A program made the translations under genes and the position numbers. DNA of 64,000 bases from Pseudomonas sp. 31-12 (GTDB lineage: Bacteria; Pseudomonadota; Gammaproteobacteria; Pseudomonadales; Pseudomonadaceae): assembly GCF_003151075.1 (NCBI RefSeq), contig NZ_CP029482.1, forward strand, positions 5,952,001-6,016,000, read 5' to 3'. Under the pieces are notes generated by a model. The model saw only the letters and a program-made list of their open reading frames with translations, ran no database searches and was not told the origin of the DNA. Of the stretch, positions 8,672 to 20,912 are shown in pieces; position 1 is the stretch's first letter; each line of letters opens with the position of its first letter.

Positions 8672-9587
8672 GCATGGAGAACGTGATGTTCTCCTCCCGA
8701 CCAGCCAATTCATCGGCCCCGGTAGCGCCCCAGGCCTGCAACTGCTGGATCACGCCACGCACCAGCACTTCCGGAGCAGAGGCGCCAGCGGTGATACCGA
8801 TACGCTCGACACCGTCGAACCAGCTCTTTTGCAGGTCTTCGGCGCCGTCGATCAGGTAAGCCGGGGTGGCCATGCGTTCGGCGAGTTCACGCAAGCGGTT
8901 GGAGTTGGAGCTGTTCGGGCTGCCGACCACCAGTACCACATCACATTCGTCGGCCAGTTGCTTGACGGCGTCCTGACGGTTTTGCGTGGCGTAGCAGATG
9001 TCGTCCTTGCGCGGGCCACCAATCGCCGGGAAGCGTGCACGCAGGGCGTCGATCACGCGGCTGGTGTCGTCCATGGACAGGGTGGTCTGGGTCACGAACG
9101 CCAGTTTGTCGGGGTTGACCACCTGCAACGAGGCAACGTCTTTCTCGTCTTCAACCAGATAGATCGCGCCACCATTGCTGCCATCGTACTGGCCCATGGT
9201 GCCTTCGACTTCCGGGTGACCGGCGTGGCCGATGAGGATGCATTCACGGCCGTCACGGCTATAGCGCGCGACTTCGATGTGCACCTTGGTGACCAGCGGG
9301 CAAGTCGCGTCGAACACTTTCAGGCCTCGGCCGGCGGCTTCGGTACGCACAGCCTGGGAAACGCCGTGGGCACTGAAGATCACGATGACGTCGTCCGGCA
9401 CCTGATCCAGTTCCTCGACGAAGATCGCCCCGCGAGCACGCAGGTCTTCGACGACGAATTTGTTGTGGACCACTTCGTGGCGCACATAGATCGGCGGCCC
9501 GAAGACTTCCAGGGCGCGGTTGACGATTTCGATCGCCCGGTCCACGCCGGCGCAGAAGCCACGGGGGTTGGCGAGTTTGATTTGCAT
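8640..9587 (-). CDS. ispH: 4-hydroxy-3-methylbut-2-enyl diphosphate reductase IspH (LytB)
   Basis: IspH is the last enzyme of the MEP isoprenoid pathway and reduces HMBPP to IPP and DMAPP with a [4Fe-4S] cluster. The N-terminus [19 protein letters not shown] carries the first cluster Cys (C12). The later Cys residues lie in [12 protein letters not shown] and [12 protein letters not shown]. The conserved SSNSNRL and [10 protein letters not shown] motifs are present. I chose the ATG at 9587, giving 315 residues, the usual length. The 16 residues added by an upstream start lack homology. It follows fkpB on the same strand with a REP doublet between them. Confidence 0.96.
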   Translation of the reverse strand: MQIKLANPRGFCAGVDRAIEIVNRALEVFGPPIYVRHEVVHNKFVVEDLRARGAIFVEELDQVPDDVIVIFSAHGVSQAVRTEAAGRGLKVFDATCPLVTKVHIEVARYSRDGRECILIGHAGHPEVEGTMGQYDGSNGGAIYLVEDEKDVASLQVVNPDKLAFVTQTTLSMDDTSRVIDALRARFPAIGGPRKDDICYATQNRQDAVKQLADECDVVLVVGSPNSSNSNRLRELAERMATPAYLIDGAEDLQKSWFDGVERIGITAGASAPEVLVRGVIQQLQAWGATGADELAGREENITFSMPKELRVRSLL

Positions 9588-9670
9588 GCTGTGCCTCGTG
9601 TCTTGCGCGCAAGAAATAGTAGTGCCACCTGTCATACGAACACCGGGTTCGAAAACAGTAAAAATCTTAA

Positions 9671-9760
9671 TGTGGGAGCGGGCTTGCTCGCGAAGGCTGC
9701 TTCACATTCAACAAAAATGTTGGCTGATACACCGCTTTCGCGAGCAAGCCCGCTCCCACA
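9671..9760. repeat. REP doublet (REPIN), GGGCTTGCTCGCG type
   Basis: Two inverted REP arms face each other: TGTGGGAGCGGGCTTGCTCG at the left and its complement ending CCCGCTCCCACA at the right, about 90 bases overall. The spacer contains TTCAACA and ATGTTGG. It lies between fkpB and ispH. Confidence 0.9.
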
Positions 9761-9780
9761 ATTAGACCGCATTCGGTCAG

Positions 9781-10233
9781 TTACAGCGATTTGACGCTGA
9801 TGATCTCGACGTCAAAGGTCAATGTCTTGCCGGCCAGCGGGTGATTGAAGTCGATGGTCACTTGCTCGTCATCGAATTCTTTCACAACACCCGGCAGCTC
9901 AGTATTGGCCGCATCGTTGAAGATCACCAGCAAACCCGGCGACAGGTCCATGTCCTTGAACTGCGAACGCGGGATGATCTGCACGTTTTGCGGGTTTGGC
10001 TGGCCAAACGCGTTTTCCGGTTGAATCGTCAGCGTGCGCTTATCGCCCGCCTTGAAGCCGAACAGCGCCGCTTCGAAACCCGGTAACAGGTTGCCATCGC
10101 CGACCTTGAAGGTCGCCGGGGCTTTGTCGAAGGTGCTGTCGACCGTGTCGCCGTTCTCCAGGCGCAGTGCAAAGTGCAAGGTGACTTCCGTGTTCTGGCG
10201 GATGCGTTGCTCAGCCAATACCTGTTCAGTCAT
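9781..10233 (-). CDS. fkpB: FKBP-type peptidyl-prolyl isomerase FkpB (SlpA)
   Basis: This is a SlyD/FkpB-class peptidyl-prolyl isomerase with an insert-in-flap chaperone domain. The FKBP core shows HFALRLENGDTVDSTF near residues 20-35 and GNLLPGFEAALFGFKAGDKRT near 48-68. The IF domain follows, rich in NPQNVQIIPRSQF. It lacks the His-rich tail of SlyD. It overlaps lspA by eight bases and belongs to the ribF-ileS-lspA-fkpB-ispH gene order found widely in gammaproteobacteria. The protein is cytoplasmic, 150 residues long. Confidence 0.9.
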   Translation of the reverse strand: MTEQVLAEQRIRQNTEVTLHFALRLENGDTVDSTFDKAPATFKVGDGNLLPGFEAALFGFKAGDKRTLTIQPENAFGQPNPQNVQIIPRSQFKDMDLSPGLLVIFNDAANTELPGVVKEFDDEQVTIDFNHPLAGKTLTFDVEIISVKSL

Positions 10234-10738
10234 GAACGGTTTCTCCGGTTTTCTTGCTTTTGAACATATCTAGCGCAAGCATCACGGCACCGACGGTAAT
10301 TGCACTGTCGGCGAAGTTGAACGCCGGGAAGTACCAGCGGTTCTGCCAATGCACCAGAATGAAATCGATCACATGGCCCAAGGCAATGCGGTCATACAGA
10401 TTGCCCAGCGCCCCGCCCAGTACCAGCGCCAAAGCGACGGCCAGCCAGGTTTCGTTGCGCCCCAGACGCTTGAGCCAGACCACCAGAACCGCACTCACCC
10501 CAATGGCGATCAGGGCAAACAACCAACGCTGCCAGCCAGAACTGTCAGCCAGGAAGCTGAAGGCCGCGCCGGTGTTGTAGGCCAGGGTCCAACTGAACAG
10601 ATCGGGAATGATCACGATCTGCTGGAACATTTCGAGCTTGTTTTCGAAGTAGAACTTGCTGGCCTGGTCGATGACCAGGACCAGCAAACTCAACCAGAGC
10701 CAGCTCAACCGTCCGAAACGGCCAGCAGCATTAGGCAT
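10226..10738 (-). CDS. lspA: Lipoprotein signal peptidase LspA
   Basis: LspA is the inner-membrane aspartyl protease that removes signal peptides from prolipoproteins after diacylglyceryl transfer. Four hydrophobic segments are visible, starting [21 protein letters not shown]. The two catalytic Asp motifs are present: [16 protein letters not shown] and [11 protein letters not shown]. The NTGAAFSF box is also conserved. At 170 residues it has normal length. It overlaps both ileS and fkpB by eight bases, so the three are co-translated. Confidence 0.96.
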   Translation of the reverse strand: MPNAAGRFGRLSWLWLSLLVLVIDQASKFYFENKLEMFQQIVIIPDLFSWTLAYNTGAAFSFLADSSGWQRWLFALIAIGVSAVLVVWLKRLGRNETWLAVALALVLGGALGNLYDRIALGHVIDFILVHWQNRWYFPAFNFADSAITVGAVMLALDMFKSKKTGETVHD

Positions 10739-13562
10739 AATGACGAACCTCGCCAGCGCCGCTGATGTTGTCGACGCAACGACCGCAGATTTCCGGATGC
10801 TCCGGGTTCACGCCGACGTCTTCACGGCAGTGCCAGCAACGGGCGCACTTGGCGAAGGCCGACTTGACGATTTTCAGCTTCAGGCCGCTGACTTCGGTGA
10901 CTACCGCGTCCGCAGGTGCCTGAACAAAAGGCGCCACACTCGCGGTCGAGGTGATCAGCACGAAGCGCAGTTCGTTGCTCAGCTGGGCCAGGTCGGCGCT
11001 CAGAGCGTCTTCGGCGAACAGCGTCACTTCGGCTTGCAGGTTGCCACCGACGGCCTTGGCCGCGCGCTGGATTTCCATTTCCTTGTTGACCGCGACCTTC
11101 ACCGCCATGATCCGCTCCCAGTAGGCGCGGCCCAGTTCGACGTTGTCCGGCAATTCGGTCAGGCCTTCGTACCAGGTGTTGAGCATCACCGATTCGTTAC
11201 GCTCGCCCGGCAGGTATTCCCACAGTTCGTCGGCGGTGAAGGCAAGGATCGGCGCGATCCAGCGCACCAGCGCTTCGGAGATGTGGTACAGCGCGGTTTG
11301 CGCCGAACGGCGGGCCTTGCTGTTGGCGCCAGTGGTGTACTGACGGTCCTTGATGATGTCGAGGTAGAAACCGCCCAGCTCCTGCACGCAGAAGTTGTGG
11401 ATCTTGGAGTAGACGTTCCAGAAGCGGTATTCACCGTAGTGCTCTTGCAACTCGCGTTGCAGCAGCAAGGTGCGGTCCACGGCCCAACGGTCCAGCGCAA
11501 GCATTTCTTCGGCCGGCAGGATGTCGGTGGCCGGGTTGAAACCGGTCAGGTTGGAAAGCAGGAAGCGCGCGGTGTTACGGATCCGCCGGTAGGCGTCCGC
11601 ACTGCGTTGCAGGATCTGGTCGGAAACCGCCATTTCACCCGAGTAATCGGTGGAAGCGACCCACAGACGCATGATATCTGCGCCCAGAGTGTCGTTGACC
11701 TTTTGCGGCGCGATCACGTTGCCCAGGGACTTGGACATCTTGCGACCGGACTCGTCGACGGTAAAGCCGTGGGTCAGAAGCTCGCGGTACGGCGCGTGGT
11801 TGTCGATGGCGCAACCGGTCAGCAACGACGAGTGGAACCAGCCACGGTGTTGGTCCGAACCTTCCAGGTACAGGTCGGCACGCGGGCCGGTTTCGTGGCC
11901 CATCGGGTGCGAACCGCGCAGGACGTGCCAGTGCGTGGTGCCCGAATCGAACCAGACGTCCAGGGTGTCGCTGATTTTGTCGTATTGTGGCGCTTCGTCA
12001 CCGAGCAACTCGGCGGCGTCCATCTTGAACCAGGCTTCGATGCCTTCGACTTCGACGCGCTTGGCGACTTCCTCCATCAGCTCGGCGGTACGTGGGTGCA
12101 GCTCGCCGCTTTCCTTGTTCAGGAAGAACGGGATCGGCACGCCCCAGTTGCGCTGACGGGAGATGCACCAATCCGGCCGGTTGGCGATCATCGAGTGCAG
12201 GCGCGCCTGGCCCCAGGCCGGAACGAACTGAGTCTCTTCGATGGCTTTGAGCGCGCGCTTGCGCAGGGTGTCGCCGCTGACAGGCTCTTTGTCCATGCCG
12301 ATGAACCACTGCGCAGTGGCGCGGTAGATCAGCGGGGTCTTGTGACGCCAGCAGTGCATGTAGCTGTGTTCGATGATGGTGGTGTGCAGCAGCGCGCCGA
12401 CTTCGGTCAGCTTGTCGACGATGGCCGGGTTGGCTTTCCAGATGAACTGGCCGCCGAAGAACTCCAGCGATGTCACGTAAACGCCGTTGCTCTGTACCGG
12501 GTTGAGAATGTCGTCGTTGACCATGCCGTATTTCTTGCAGGTCACGAAGTCGTCCACGCCGTACGCCGGAGCGGAGTGAACCACGCCGGTGCCAGCGCCC
12601 AGTTCAACGTAGTCGGCCAGGTAAACCGGCGACAGACGATCGTAGAACGGGTGACGGAAGTTGATCAGTTCCAGTTCTTTACCGGTGGTGGTCGCGATGA
12701 CCGAGCCTTCCAGGCTGTAACGGGCCAGGCACGACTCGACCAGTTCTTCAGCCAGCACCAGCAGTTTGTCGCCGACATCGACCAGGGCGTAGTTGAATTC
12801 CGGGTGAACGTTCAGCGCCTGGTTGGCCGGGATGGTCCACGGGGTGGTGGTCCAGATCACGATCGAAGCAGGCTTGGCCAGGGACGCCAGACCGAAAGCG
12901 GCAGCCAGTTTGGCTTCATCGGCAATCGGGAAAGCCACGTCGATAGTCGAGGACTTTTTGTTCTCGTACTCGACTTCCGCTTCAGCCAGGGCCGAACCGC
13001 AATCGAAGCACCAGTTCACAGGCTTCAAGCCCTTGAACACGAAACCGCCCTTGACGATTTCGGCCAAAGCGCGGATTTCACCAGCTTCGTTCTTGAAATC
13101 CATGGTCTTGTACGGGTTGGCGAAGTCGCCCAGCACGCCCAGACGGATGAATTCGGATTTCTGCCCTTCGATCTGCTCGGTGGCATAGGCGCGGCACAGT
13201 TCGCGGGTTTTGTCCGCGCCCAGGTTTTTGCCGTGGGTCACTTCGACTTTGTGCTCGATCGGCAGGCCGTGGCAGTCCCAACCCGGAACATAAGGCGCGT
13301 CGAAACCCGACAGGGTTTTCGAGCGGATGATCATGTCCTTGAGAATCTTGTTCAACGCATGACCGATGTGAATCGTGCCGTTGGCATACGGAGGACCGTC
13401 GTGCAGGACAAACTTCGGACGATCCTTGCCAATCTCGCGCAACTTACCGTACAGGCCAATGCTGTCCCAGCGCTGCAGGATCTGCGGTTCGCGCTGAGGC
13501 AGGCCGGCCTTCATTGGGAAGGCGGTGTCCGGAAGGTTTAGCGTGGCTTTATAGTCGGTCAT
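10731..13562 (-). CDS. ileS: Isoleucyl-tRNA synthetase IleS
   Basis: IleS charges tRNA-Ile and edits misactivated valine. The class I motifs are the HIGH box [15 protein letters not shown] near residue 67 and KMSKSLGN near residue 610. The editing domain includes [13 protein letters not shown], and the central W(V/F)DSGTTHW motif is present. The C-terminus carries a zinc-binding Cys cluster (CARCWHC and CGRC). At 943 residues it is full length. The ribF stop codon and ileS start are directly abutted (TAAATG), which indicates tight coupling. Confidence 0.97.
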   Translation of the reverse strand: MTDYKATLNLPDTAFPMKAGLPQREPQILQRWDSIGLYGKLREIGKDRPKFVLHDGPPYANGTIHIGHALNKILKDMIIRSKTLSGFDAPYVPGWDCHGLPIEHKVEVTHGKNLGADKTRELCRAYATEQIEGQKSEFIRLGVLGDFANPYKTMDFKNEAGEIRALAEIVKGGFVFKGLKPVNWCFDCGSALAEAEVEYENKKSSTIDVAFPIADEAKLAAAFGLASLAKPASIVIWTTTPWTIPANQALNVHPEFNYALVDVGDKLLVLAEELVESCLARYSLEGSVIATTTGKELELINFRHPFYDRLSPVYLADYVELGAGTGVVHSAPAYGVDDFVTCKKYGMVNDDILNPVQSNGVYVTSLEFFGGQFIWKANPAIVDKLTEVGALLHTTIIEHSYMHCWRHKTPLIYRATAQWFIGMDKEPVSGDTLRKRALKAIEETQFVPAWGQARLHSMIANRPDWCISRQRNWGVPIPFFLNKESGELHPRTAELMEEVAKRVEVEGIEAWFKMDAAELLGDEAPQYDKISDTLDVWFDSGTTHWHVLRGSHPMGHETGPRADLYLEGSDQHRGWFHSSLLTGCAIDNHAPYRELLTHGFTVDESGRKMSKSLGNVIAPQKVNDTLGADIMRLWVASTDYSGEMAVSDQILQRSADAYRRIRNTARFLLSNLTGFNPATDILPAEEMLALDRWAVDRTLLLQRELQEHYGEYRFWNVYSKIHNFCVQELGGFYLDIIKDRQYTTGANSKARRSAQTALYHISEALVRWIAPILAFTADELWEYLPGERNESVMLNTWYEGLTELPDNVELGRAYWERIMAVKVAVNKEMEIQRAAKAVGGNLQAEVTLFAEDALSADLAQLSNELRFVLITSTASVAPFVQAPADAVVTEVSGLKLKIVKSAFAKCARCWHCREDVGVNPEHPEICGRCVDNISGAGEVRHYA

Positions 13563-14513
13563 TTAAGGCTCTTCATTAGCGATTGGCGCTAGGTGCGACA
13601 GGGCACGGGCGGCGGCAACATCCGCATTGATCGCCGTCTTAAGCGCCTCCAGAGAGGCGAAACGCTGCTCTTCACGCAGCTTGTGGTGGAAAACCACCGT
13701 CAAACGCCGGTCATACAGATCGCCGGCAAAATCTAAAAGGTGTACTTCGAGGTGGGCTTTGCCATCCCCTTGTACCGTTGGCCGCACGCCAATGTTGGCG
13801 ACACCTGGCCAGGTCTTGCCGTCGATGTCGACGTTGACCAGGTAAACCCCGGTCAGCGGCACGCGACGACGCTTGAGTTGAATGTTGGCAGTTGGCGTAC
13901 CCAGTTGGCGCGCCAGCTTCTGACCGTGCAGGACCCGCCCGGTGATCTGGAACGGTCGCCCGAGCAGTCGCTCGGCCAAGGCAAAATCGGCAGCGGCCAA
14001 GGCATTACGGACCTGGGTGCTGCTGACGCGAATGCCGTCCAGCTCGACGGTTTGCGCCGCTTCGACGGTAAAGCCCTGAACGATGCCGGCCTGCTGCAGG
14101 AAATCGAAATCCCCTACCCGGTCACAGCCGAACCGGAAGTCGTCACCGACCTCCAGGTGCTGGACGCCGAGGCCGTCGACCAGAATCGTATCGACGAACT
14201 CACTGGCGCTGAGCTTGCTCAGACGATGATTGAAGGCCAGGCACAGGACCCGGTCGACACCTTCGTCGGCCAGCAGCTGCAGTTTGTCCCGCAGCCGGGC
14301 CAGACGGGCCGGGGCCGTGTCCGGGGCGAAGAATTCTCTCGGCTGCGGCTCGAAAATCACCACGCAGCTGGGCACGCCCAACTCGATAGCGCGCTCACGC
14401 AGCCTCGCCAGGATAGCCTGGTGGCCACGGTGAACACCGTCAAAGTTGCCAATAGTGGCGACACAGCCCCGATGCTGGGGGCGCAGGTTGTGGAGGCCTC
14501 GAACCAGCTGCAT
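13563..14513 (-). CDS. ribF: Bifunctional riboflavin kinase / FAD synthetase RibF
   Basis: RibF phosphorylates riboflavin to FMN and adenylates FMN to FAD. The N-terminal nucleotidyltransferase domain shows ATIGNFDGVHRGHQ (HxGH-like) and the VSSTQVRNAL loop. The C-terminal flavokinase domain begins GRPFQITGRVLHGQKLARQLGTPTANIQL. I chose the ATG at 14513 (MQLVRGLHNLRP), giving 316 residues as in relatives. Twenty-five extra residues from 14588 would cross the likely promoter. It heads the ribF-ileS-lspA-fkpB-ispH cluster. Confidence 0.95.
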   Translation of the reverse strand: MQLVRGLHNLRPQHRGCVATIGNFDGVHRGHQAILARLRERAIELGVPSCVVIFEPQPREFFAPDTAPARLARLRDKLQLLADEGVDRVLCLAFNHRLSKLSASEFVDTILVDGLGVQHLEVGDDFRFGCDRVGDFDFLQQAGIVQGFTVEAAQTVELDGIRVSSTQVRNALAAADFALAERLLGRPFQITGRVLHGQKLARQLGTPTANIQLKRRRVPLTGVYLVNVDIDGKTWPGVANIGVRPTVQGDGKAHLEVHLLDFAGDLYDRRLTVVFHHKLREEQRFASLEALKTAINADVAAARALSHLAPIANEEP

Positions 14514-14541
14514 AACGCGCTTCTTGCTCATAAAGTGGTCG

Positions 14542-14547
14542 ATTATA
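14542..14547 (-). promoter_or_regulatory. Candidate -10 hexamer of the ribF-ileS operon
   Basis: On the minus strand this reads TATAAT, a perfect sigma-70 -10 hexamer about 29 bases before the ribF ATG. No strong -35 hexamer is seen at 16-18 bases upstream, so the assignment rests on the -10 and position only. Confidence 0.45.
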
Positions 14548-14642
14548 ACCACACCCGGCGGCCGACGACAGGCAACACCGTAACCCAAAGTAATCGAGCC
14601 GACAAAACCGCCGGTTCGCCCATGTTTATCGAGGCAAAAGCC

Positions 14643-16181
14643 TCAGCTCAACGCCTTGCGATTGAAGTCGCGCAAACGAAAGCCCATCAACAGCAGCATG
14701 CCGAAATAACTGACCACGCCGGCAGCGACCAACGCGCCCAGGCGCAGGAACCGCTCCAGCATATGCCCCTGATCCCAGGCCGGCATGAAGTGCATCCCGG
14801 CCAGCAGCACAGCAGACATCACCAACACCGCAATCACAAGCTTGGCGCCGAACTTGGCCCAGCCCGGTTGCGGCTGATACATCTGTTGCTTGCGCAGCTG
14901 ATAGAACAATAGCCCGGCGTTGATGCAGGCACCGACGCTGATGGCCAGGGCCAGACCAGCGTGAGCCAGCGGACCGATCAGCACCAGGTTGAACAACTGG
15001 GTAACGACCAGCGTGAAAATCGCGATTTTTACCGGGGTGCGGATGTTTTGTTGCGCATAAAAGCCCGGCGCCAGCACTTTGATCACGATAATCCCGAGTA
15101 AACCGACGGAGTAAGCGATCAACGCCCGCTGGGTCATGGAAGCATCAAACGCACTGAATTGCCCGTACTGGAAAAGCGAAACCGTCAGCGGTTCGGCCAG
15201 AATCCCCAGTGCCAGCGAACACGGTAGCACCAGCACGAAGCACAGGCGCAGGCCCCAGTCGAGGATGCGCGAGTATTCCTGGCGATCCTTGCTGGCATAG
15301 GTCTTGGCCAGGGTCGGCAGCAAAATCGTACCCAATGCCACGCCCAACACACCGGACGGCAACTCCATCAAACGGTCTGCGTAATACATCCACGACACGG
15401 AGCCGGCGACCAGAAACGAAGCAAAAATGGTGTTGATGATCAAAGAAATCTGGCTCACGGACACACCGAGAATTGCCGGCAGCATCTGTTTCATTACTCG
15501 CCAGACGCCGCTGTCGCGCAGATTCAGGCGTGGCAGCACGAGCATGCCGATCTTTTTCAGGTGCGGCAGTTGATAGAGCAACTGCGCCAGACCACCCACC
15601 AGCACCGCCCAGCCCAGGGCCATGACGGGAGGATCGAAGTACGGTGTCAGGAACACCGAAAAGACGATCATGCTGACGTTGAGCAGGGTCGGCACGAAGG
15701 CCGGCACCGAGAAGCGGTTGTACGTATTGAGGATCGCACCGGCCAATGAGGACAGGGAGATCAGCAATATATAAGGGAAGGTCACCCGCAACAGATTTGA
15801 GGTCAGCTCGAATTTTTCCGGGGTATCGGTGAAACCCGGTGCGGTGGCCCAGATGACCCACGGCGCGGCGAGTATGCCCAGCGCGGTGACCAGGGCCAGC
15901 ACCAGCGTCAGCAGGCCGGAGACGTAAGCAATGAAGGTTCGCGTCGCCTCCTCGCCTTTCTGGCTCTTATATTCAGCCAGGATCGGCACGAATGCCTGGG
16001 AAAAAGCCCCTTCGGCGAAGATTCGCCGCAGCAGATTGGGCAGTTTGAAGGCGATAAAGAAGGCGTCAGTCGCCATCCCGGCACCAAATGTGCGTGCGAT
16101 GAGGGTGTCACGAACGAACCCCAGAATCCGGGAAAGCATCGTGATAGAGCTGACGGCGGCCAACGATTTGAGCAGATTCAT
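14643..16181 (-). CDS. murJ: Lipid II flippase MurJ (MviN)
   Basis: MurJ flips lipid II across the inner membrane for peptidoglycan synthesis. The protein is a 512-residue MOP-superfamily polytopic membrane protein with about 14 hydrophobic segments. The N-terminus [33 protein letters not shown] is characteristic, with conserved Arg residues, and [27 protein letters not shown] is the family hallmark. It lies 129 bases upstream of ribF on the same strand and diverges from rpsT, the usual Pseudomonas arrangement. Confidence 0.95.
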   Translation of the reverse strand: MNLLKSLAAVSSITMLSRILGFVRDTLIARTFGAGMATDAFFIAFKLPNLLRRIFAEGAFSQAFVPILAEYKSQKGEEATRTFIAYVSGLLTLVLALVTALGILAAPWVIWATAPGFTDTPEKFELTSNLLRVTFPYILLISLSSLAGAILNTYNRFSVPAFVPTLLNVSMIVFSVFLTPYFDPPVMALGWAVLVGGLAQLLYQLPHLKKIGMLVLPRLNLRDSGVWRVMKQMLPAILGVSVSQISLIINTIFASFLVAGSVSWMYYADRLMELPSGVLGVALGTILLPTLAKTYASKDRQEYSRILDWGLRLCFVLVLPCSLALGILAEPLTVSLFQYGQFSAFDASMTQRALIAYSVGLLGIIVIKVLAPGFYAQQNIRTPVKIAIFTLVVTQLFNLVLIGPLAHAGLALAISVGACINAGLLFYQLRKQQMYQPQPGWAKFGAKLVIAVLVMSAVLLAGMHFMPAWDQGHMLERFLRLGALVAAGVVSYFGMLLLMGFRLRDFNRKALS

Positions 16182-16351
16182 TGAAAGAGTTTGTGCCTGT
16201 CGATAAACAGCAGGCGAACAAAGCGCCTACTTATGCGATACTCCGCGCCGCAGCAGCACAGAGCCAAAGCTCGCGAGTTTACAGGTCAAGCGCCGGAAAT
16301 AAATATCCCGCCTCTTTATACCTACCACTTAGCGGAACGTCTCAACCGCCC

Positions 16352-16380
16352 TTGACAAGACATCAACTCATCGGCATGAT
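16352..16380 (+). promoter_or_regulatory. Sigma-70 promoter of rpsT
   Basis: A consensus -35 TTGACA at 16352-16357 is followed after 17 bases by CATGAT at 16375-16380 (four of six to TATAAT). It lies about 54 bases before the rpsT start codon in the murJ/rpsT divergent gap. Confidence 0.65.
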
Positions 16381-16433
16381 TCGCGGCCTATTTTGTTTGC
16401 TATTTCCTAAAAAGTCTTTCGAGGAGCTCGACG

Positions 16434-16712
16434 GTGGCCAACACACCTTCCGCCAAAAAACGTGCAAAACAGGCTGAGAAGCGTCGCAGCCACAACGCCA
16501 GCCTGCGTTCCATGGTTCGTACCTACATCAAGAATGTAGTTAAGGCCATCGACGCAAAAGACGCTGAAAAAGCTCAAGCAGCTTACGTTCTGGCTGTGCC
16601 AGTTATCGACCGTATGGCCGATAAAGGCATCATCCACAAGAACAAGGCAGCTCGTCATAAGAGCCGCCTGAACGGTCACGTCAAGGCTCTGAACCTTGCT
16701 GTTGCCGCATAA
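16434..16712 (+). CDS. rpsT: 30S ribosomal protein S20 (GTG start)
   Basis: S20 is a primary 16S rRNA-binding protein. The sequence [17 protein letters not shown] with basic helices and the ending [18 protein letters not shown] is diagnostic. The start codon is GTG at 16434, preceded by GAGGAG seven bases upstream. A non-ATG start is known for rpsT in enterics, where it takes part in autoregulation. The same may hold here, but that is inference. Length is 92 residues. A strong terminator follows. Confidence 0.97.
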   Translation: MANTPSAKKRAKQAEKRRSHNASLRSMVRTYIKNVVKAIDAKDAEKAQAAYVLAVPVIDRMADKGIIHKNKAARHKSRLNGHVKALNLAVAA

Positions 16713-16730
16713 GCGATAAGCTTGTTGAAA

Positions 16731-16754
16731 AACCGACCTCAGGGTCGGTTTTTT
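16731..16754 (+). terminator. Rho-independent terminator of rpsT
   Basis: The stem AACCGACC / GGTCGGTT closes a four-base loop and is followed by a run of T residues, 18 bases after the rpsT stop. Confidence 0.9.
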
Positions 16755-16790
16755 ATTGCCTGCGATTTGGTAAACGCTGCGCAAAAAAAA

Positions 16791-16880
16791 TGTGGGAGCG
16801 GGCTTGCTCGCGATAGCGGTGCAACACTCAACATTGATGCCGACTGTTACACCGCTATCGCGAGCAGGCTCACTCCCACA
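16791..16880. repeat. REP doublet (REPIN) after rpsT
   Basis: Inward-facing arms TGTGGGAGCGGGCTTGCTCG and its partner ending CAGGCTCACTCCCACA span 90 bases. The right arm differs from the left (GCTCACTCC instead of GCCCGCTCC), so this copy is decaying. It lies between convergent rpsT and creA. Confidence 0.88.
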
Positions 16881-16897
16881 TTTCGATTTGCGCCAGC

Positions 16898-17362
16898 TTA
16901 TTGGGCGTGCGTCCACGGCAGGATCGGGATCGCCGTCACCGCATTCTGCGGGCTGCCTTCGATCAAGCGATCGCTGTAGACCAGATACACCAGCGTATTG
17001 CGCTTCTTGTCGAGGAAGCGCACCACTTGCATGGTCTTGAACACCAGCGACGTGCGCTCCTTGAACACCTCGTCACCGTCCTTCAGTTCACCCTTGAAGT
17101 TGATCGGACCGACCTGGCGGCAAGCAATAGATGCCTCGGCGCGATCTTCAGCCAAGCCCAAACCACCCTTCACGCCACCCGTCTTGGCCCGCGACAGGTA
17201 GCACGTCACGCCCTCGACCTTCGGATCATCAAATGCTTCGACGACGATACGGTCGTTCGGGCCAACGAATTTGAACACCGTCGACACCTGACCAATCTCC
17301 TCGGCCGAGGCCAGCAGCGGCATTGCCAACAGCAGACCCAACAATCCTTTTGCCACACGCAT
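16898..17362 (-). CDS. creA: CreA family exported protein
   Basis: This is a conserved periplasmic protein of unknown function. A Sec signal peptide covers about residues 1-20 ([16 protein letters not shown]). The mature part shows the CreA pattern: [26 protein letters not shown], a Cys-containing [15 protein letters not shown] and [10 protein letters not shown]. The two Cys may form a disulphide. It starts 12 bases after proB and is probably in its operon. In E. coli creA sits with the creBCD genes, but none are here, so function cannot be read from context. Confidence 0.88.
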   Translation of the reverse strand: MRVAKGLLGLLLAMPLLASAEEIGQVSTVFKFVGPNDRIVVEAFDDPKVEGVTCYLSRAKTGGVKGGLGLAEDRAEASIACRQVGPINFKGELKDGDEVFKERTSLVFKTMQVVRFLDKKRNTLVYLVYSDRLIEGSPQNAVTAIPILPWTHAQ

Positions 17363-17374
17363 TCAAATATTCCT

Positions 17375-18493
17375 TCAGACCAGAATCAGGTTATCGCGGT
17401 GAACCAGTTCTGGCTCAGCCATGTAACCCAACAGACCGACAATCGCCTCAGACGACTGACCGATGATTTTTTGTGCTTCCAGCGCGCTGTAGTTGGCCAG
17501 GCCGCGGGCGATCTCACGACCGTCCGGGGCCACGCACACCACCATTTCACCGCGCCGAAAACTGCCCTGGACCAGTTTGACACCAACCGGCAGCAGACTT
17601 TTGTTGCCTTGGGACAGCGCCGTCACCGCCCCCGCATCCAGCACCAGCGTGCCTCGGGTTTGCAAGTGACCAGCCAACCATTGCTTGCGCGCCGCCAGCA
17701 TGCCGCGCTCAGGCGACAACAGGGTGCCGATGCGCTCACCCGCCTTCAGACGATCCAGCACGCGCTCAATGCGCCCGCCGACGATGATGGTGTGCGCACC
17801 GGAACGCGCTGCCAGGCGCGCAGCGCGCAATTTGGTCTGCATGCCGCCACGACCCAATGCACCACCGGTACCGCCAGCGACGGCGTCCAATGCCGGATCA
17901 TCGGCGCGAGCTTCGTAAATCAGGTTCGCATCAGGGTTGTTGCGCGGATCAGCGTCGAACATGCCGTCGCGGTCGGTAAGGATCACCAGCAAGTCTGCTT
18001 CGACCAGGTTGGCCACCAGCGCCGCCAGGGTGTCGTTGTCGCCGAAGCGGATCTCGTCGGTGACCACGGTGTCGTTTTCGTTGATCACCGGAATCACTTT
18101 CAGCTCGACCAGCGCACGCAGGGTGCTGCGGGCGTTCAGGTAGCGCTTGCGGTCCGACAAGTCATCGTGTGTCAGGAGAATCTGCGCGGTATGCCGGCCA
18201 TGCTCGGCAAAGCTCGACTCCCAGGCCTGCACCAACCCCATCTGACCGATCGCAGCGGCAGCCTGGAGCTCGTGCATCGCACTGGGTCGTACGCTCCAGC
18301 CCAAGCGGCTCATCCCCGCCGCTACTGCCCCGGAGGACACCAGCACCAGTTCGACGCCGGCTTCATGCAAAGCCACCATCTGCTCGACCCAGACACCCAT
18401 TGCCGCGCGATCCAGGCCTTTGCCGTCCGCCGTCAGCAAAGCGCTGCCGATCTTCACGACCCAACGCTGCGCACCTGTCACCTTGCTCCGCAT
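17375..18493 (-). CDS. proB: Glutamate 5-kinase ProB
   Basis: ProB makes gamma-glutamyl phosphate, the first step of proline synthesis. The amino-acid-kinase domain begins [12 protein letters not shown] and contains [19 protein letters not shown] and [12 protein letters not shown]. The C-terminal PUA domain starts near residue 280 ([23 protein letters not shown]). I chose the ATG at 18493, giving 372 residues as in other pseudomonads. The 13 extra residues from 18532 seem untranslated. obgE lies upstream on the same strand, separated by a terminator. Confidence 0.95.
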   Translation of the reverse strand: MRSKVTGAQRWVVKIGSALLTADGKGLDRAAMGVWVEQMVALHEAGVELVLVSSGAVAAGMSRLGWSVRPSAMHELQAAAAIGQMGLVQAWESSFAEHGRHTAQILLTHDDLSDRKRYLNARSTLRALVELKVIPVINENDTVVTDEIRFGDNDTLAALVANLVEADLLVILTDRDGMFDADPRNNPDANLIYEARADDPALDAVAGGTGGALGRGGMQTKLRAARLAARSGAHTIIVGGRIERVLDRLKAGERIGTLLSPERGMLAARKQWLAGHLQTRGTLVLDAGAVTALSQGNKSLLPVGVKLVQGSFRRGEMVVCVAPDGREIARGLANYSALEAQKIIGQSSEAIVGLLGYMAEPELVHRDNLILV

Positions 18494-18586
18494 CATCTTC
18501 AACCTTAGCTTGAGGACAGCGCGACCTAGCACTGCCCGTAACGTTATTCGTGGTTACTCGTGACCAACTATCGATTTCCAGATACT

Positions 18587-18612
18587 AAAACGCCGCTCGA
18601 TTGAGCGGCGCT
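18587..18612 (-). terminator. Rho-independent terminator of obgE
   Basis: On the minus strand the stem CGCCGCTC / GAGCGGCG with an AATC loop is followed by TTTT. It lies just after the obgE stop and before proB. Confidence 0.8.
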
Positions 18613-18630
18613 TAAGTTTACTGCAACGAA

Positions 18631-19935
<1,305 letters not shown>

Positions 19936-20003
19936 TCAACGACCGAAAATCCAGCGCTGGAGCCCATCACAAACAGCTTTGCAAGAGACTCACCCCACAA
20001 ACG

Positions 20004-20033
20004 AAAAAGCCCCGTCGCGAGACAGGGCTTTTC
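20004..20033 (-). terminator. Rho-independent terminator of rplU-rpmA
   Basis: On the minus strand the hairpin AAGCCCTGTC-TCGC-GACGGGGCTT is followed by TTTT, about 15 bases after the rpmA stop. Some read-through into obgE is likely because of gene order. Confidence 0.82.
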
Positions 20034-20047
20034 CAGCATCTACGTAA

Positions 20048-20323
20048 TTATGCCGCGACGACTTCAGTCTTCGGGACAATGCTCACGTAACGGCGGTTGA
20101 AAGCGCCTTTTACTTCGAACTTGATCACGCCGTCGATTTTAGCGAACAGAGTGTGATCTTTACCCATGCCAACACCGTAACCGGCGTGGAATTGGGTGCC
20201 GCGCTGACGCACGATGATGTTGCCCGGAATGATAACCTGGCCGCCATACATCTTCACGCCAAGGCGTTTGGCTTCTGAGTCGCGACCGTTACGGGTACTA
20301 CCACCAGCTTTTTTGTGTGCCAT
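20048..20323 (-). CDS. rpmA: 50S ribosomal protein L27
   Basis: L27 reaches the peptidyl-transferase centre with its N-terminus. The sequence [21 protein letters not shown] is diagnostic, followed by [16 protein letters not shown]. There is no N-terminal extension of the cleaved Firmicute type. Length is 91 residues, and it follows rplU by 34 bases. Confidence 0.97.
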   Translation of the reverse strand: MAHKKAGGSTRNGRDSEAKRLGVKMYGGQVIIPGNIIVRQRGTQFHAGYGVGMGKDHTLFAKIDGVIKFEVKGAFNRRYVSIVPKTEVVAA

Positions 20324-20357
20324 GAGTCAATTCTCCTAGTGAGGAATTAGGCTGAAA

Positions 20358-20672
20358 TTAAGCCTGAATACCGGTGATTTTGATCTCGGTGTACCACTGG
20401 CGGTGGCCCATACGCTTCATGTGGTGCTTACGACGACGGAACTTGATGATGCGGACTTTATCGTGACGACCTTGGGAGATCACTTCAGCCACAACGGTAG
20501 CGCCAGCAACAACTGGAGCGCCGATGTTCACGTCATCGCCATTGGCGACCAACAGAACGCGATCAAAAGTAACGGATTCGCCGGTAGCGATTTCCAGTTT
20601 TTCGATCTTCAGGTATTCACCTGGGGCGACCTTGTATTGCTTGCCACCAGTAACAATTACTGCGTACGACAT
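20358..20672 (-). CDS. rplU: 50S ribosomal protein L21
   Basis: L21 binds 23S rRNA and depends on L20. The start [18 protein letters not shown] and the ending [23 protein letters not shown] are diagnostic. I chose the ATG at 20672, giving 104 residues as usual. The 20 residues from 20732 are upstream sequence. It is divergent from ispB across a 240-base gap that carries the ispB promoter. Confidence 0.97.
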   Translation of the reverse strand: MSYAVIVTGGKQYKVAPGEYLKIEKLEIATGESVTFDRVLLVANGDDVNIGAPVVAGATVVAEVISQGRHDKVRIIKFRRRKHHMKRMGHRQWYTEIKITGIQA

Positions 20673-20851
20673 GGTATTTCTCCGATAATCCTGCTCACCC
20701 AGCTCTTTATAAGAAGAGGTATTGGCTGGCATGGCTGCATAAGGCTGGAAGGCCTGTTTGCAATTGCGTAAGGCAGGTGCTGCCCAGGAAGTTCAGGGTG
20801 CGCGATTGTACGCAAGCTGCCGGGGTGATGCAAGAGGCCGTCCATCGTGCC

Positions 20852-20880
20852 TTGACACCCGCCGACGTGGGTCCTAGCAT
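20852..20880 (+). promoter_or_regulatory. Sigma-70 promoter of ispB
   Basis: TTGACA at 20852-20857 is followed after 17 bases by TAGCAT at 20875-20880. It lies 32 bases before the ispB ATG. Confidence 0.65.
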
Positions 20881-20912
20881 GCCGCGCAACCCTTCTGGAG
20901 CAACTGTCGCTG

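Noticed and set aside
10656..13541. 961-codon open frame antisense to ileS
   Set aside because: It is an opposite-strand shadow of a well-supported essential gene. High-GC codon bias leaves such frames open, and the translation has no recognisable domain.
16901..18508. 535-codon open frame antisense to creA and proB
   Set aside because: It runs across two real genes on the other strand and has no recognisable content.
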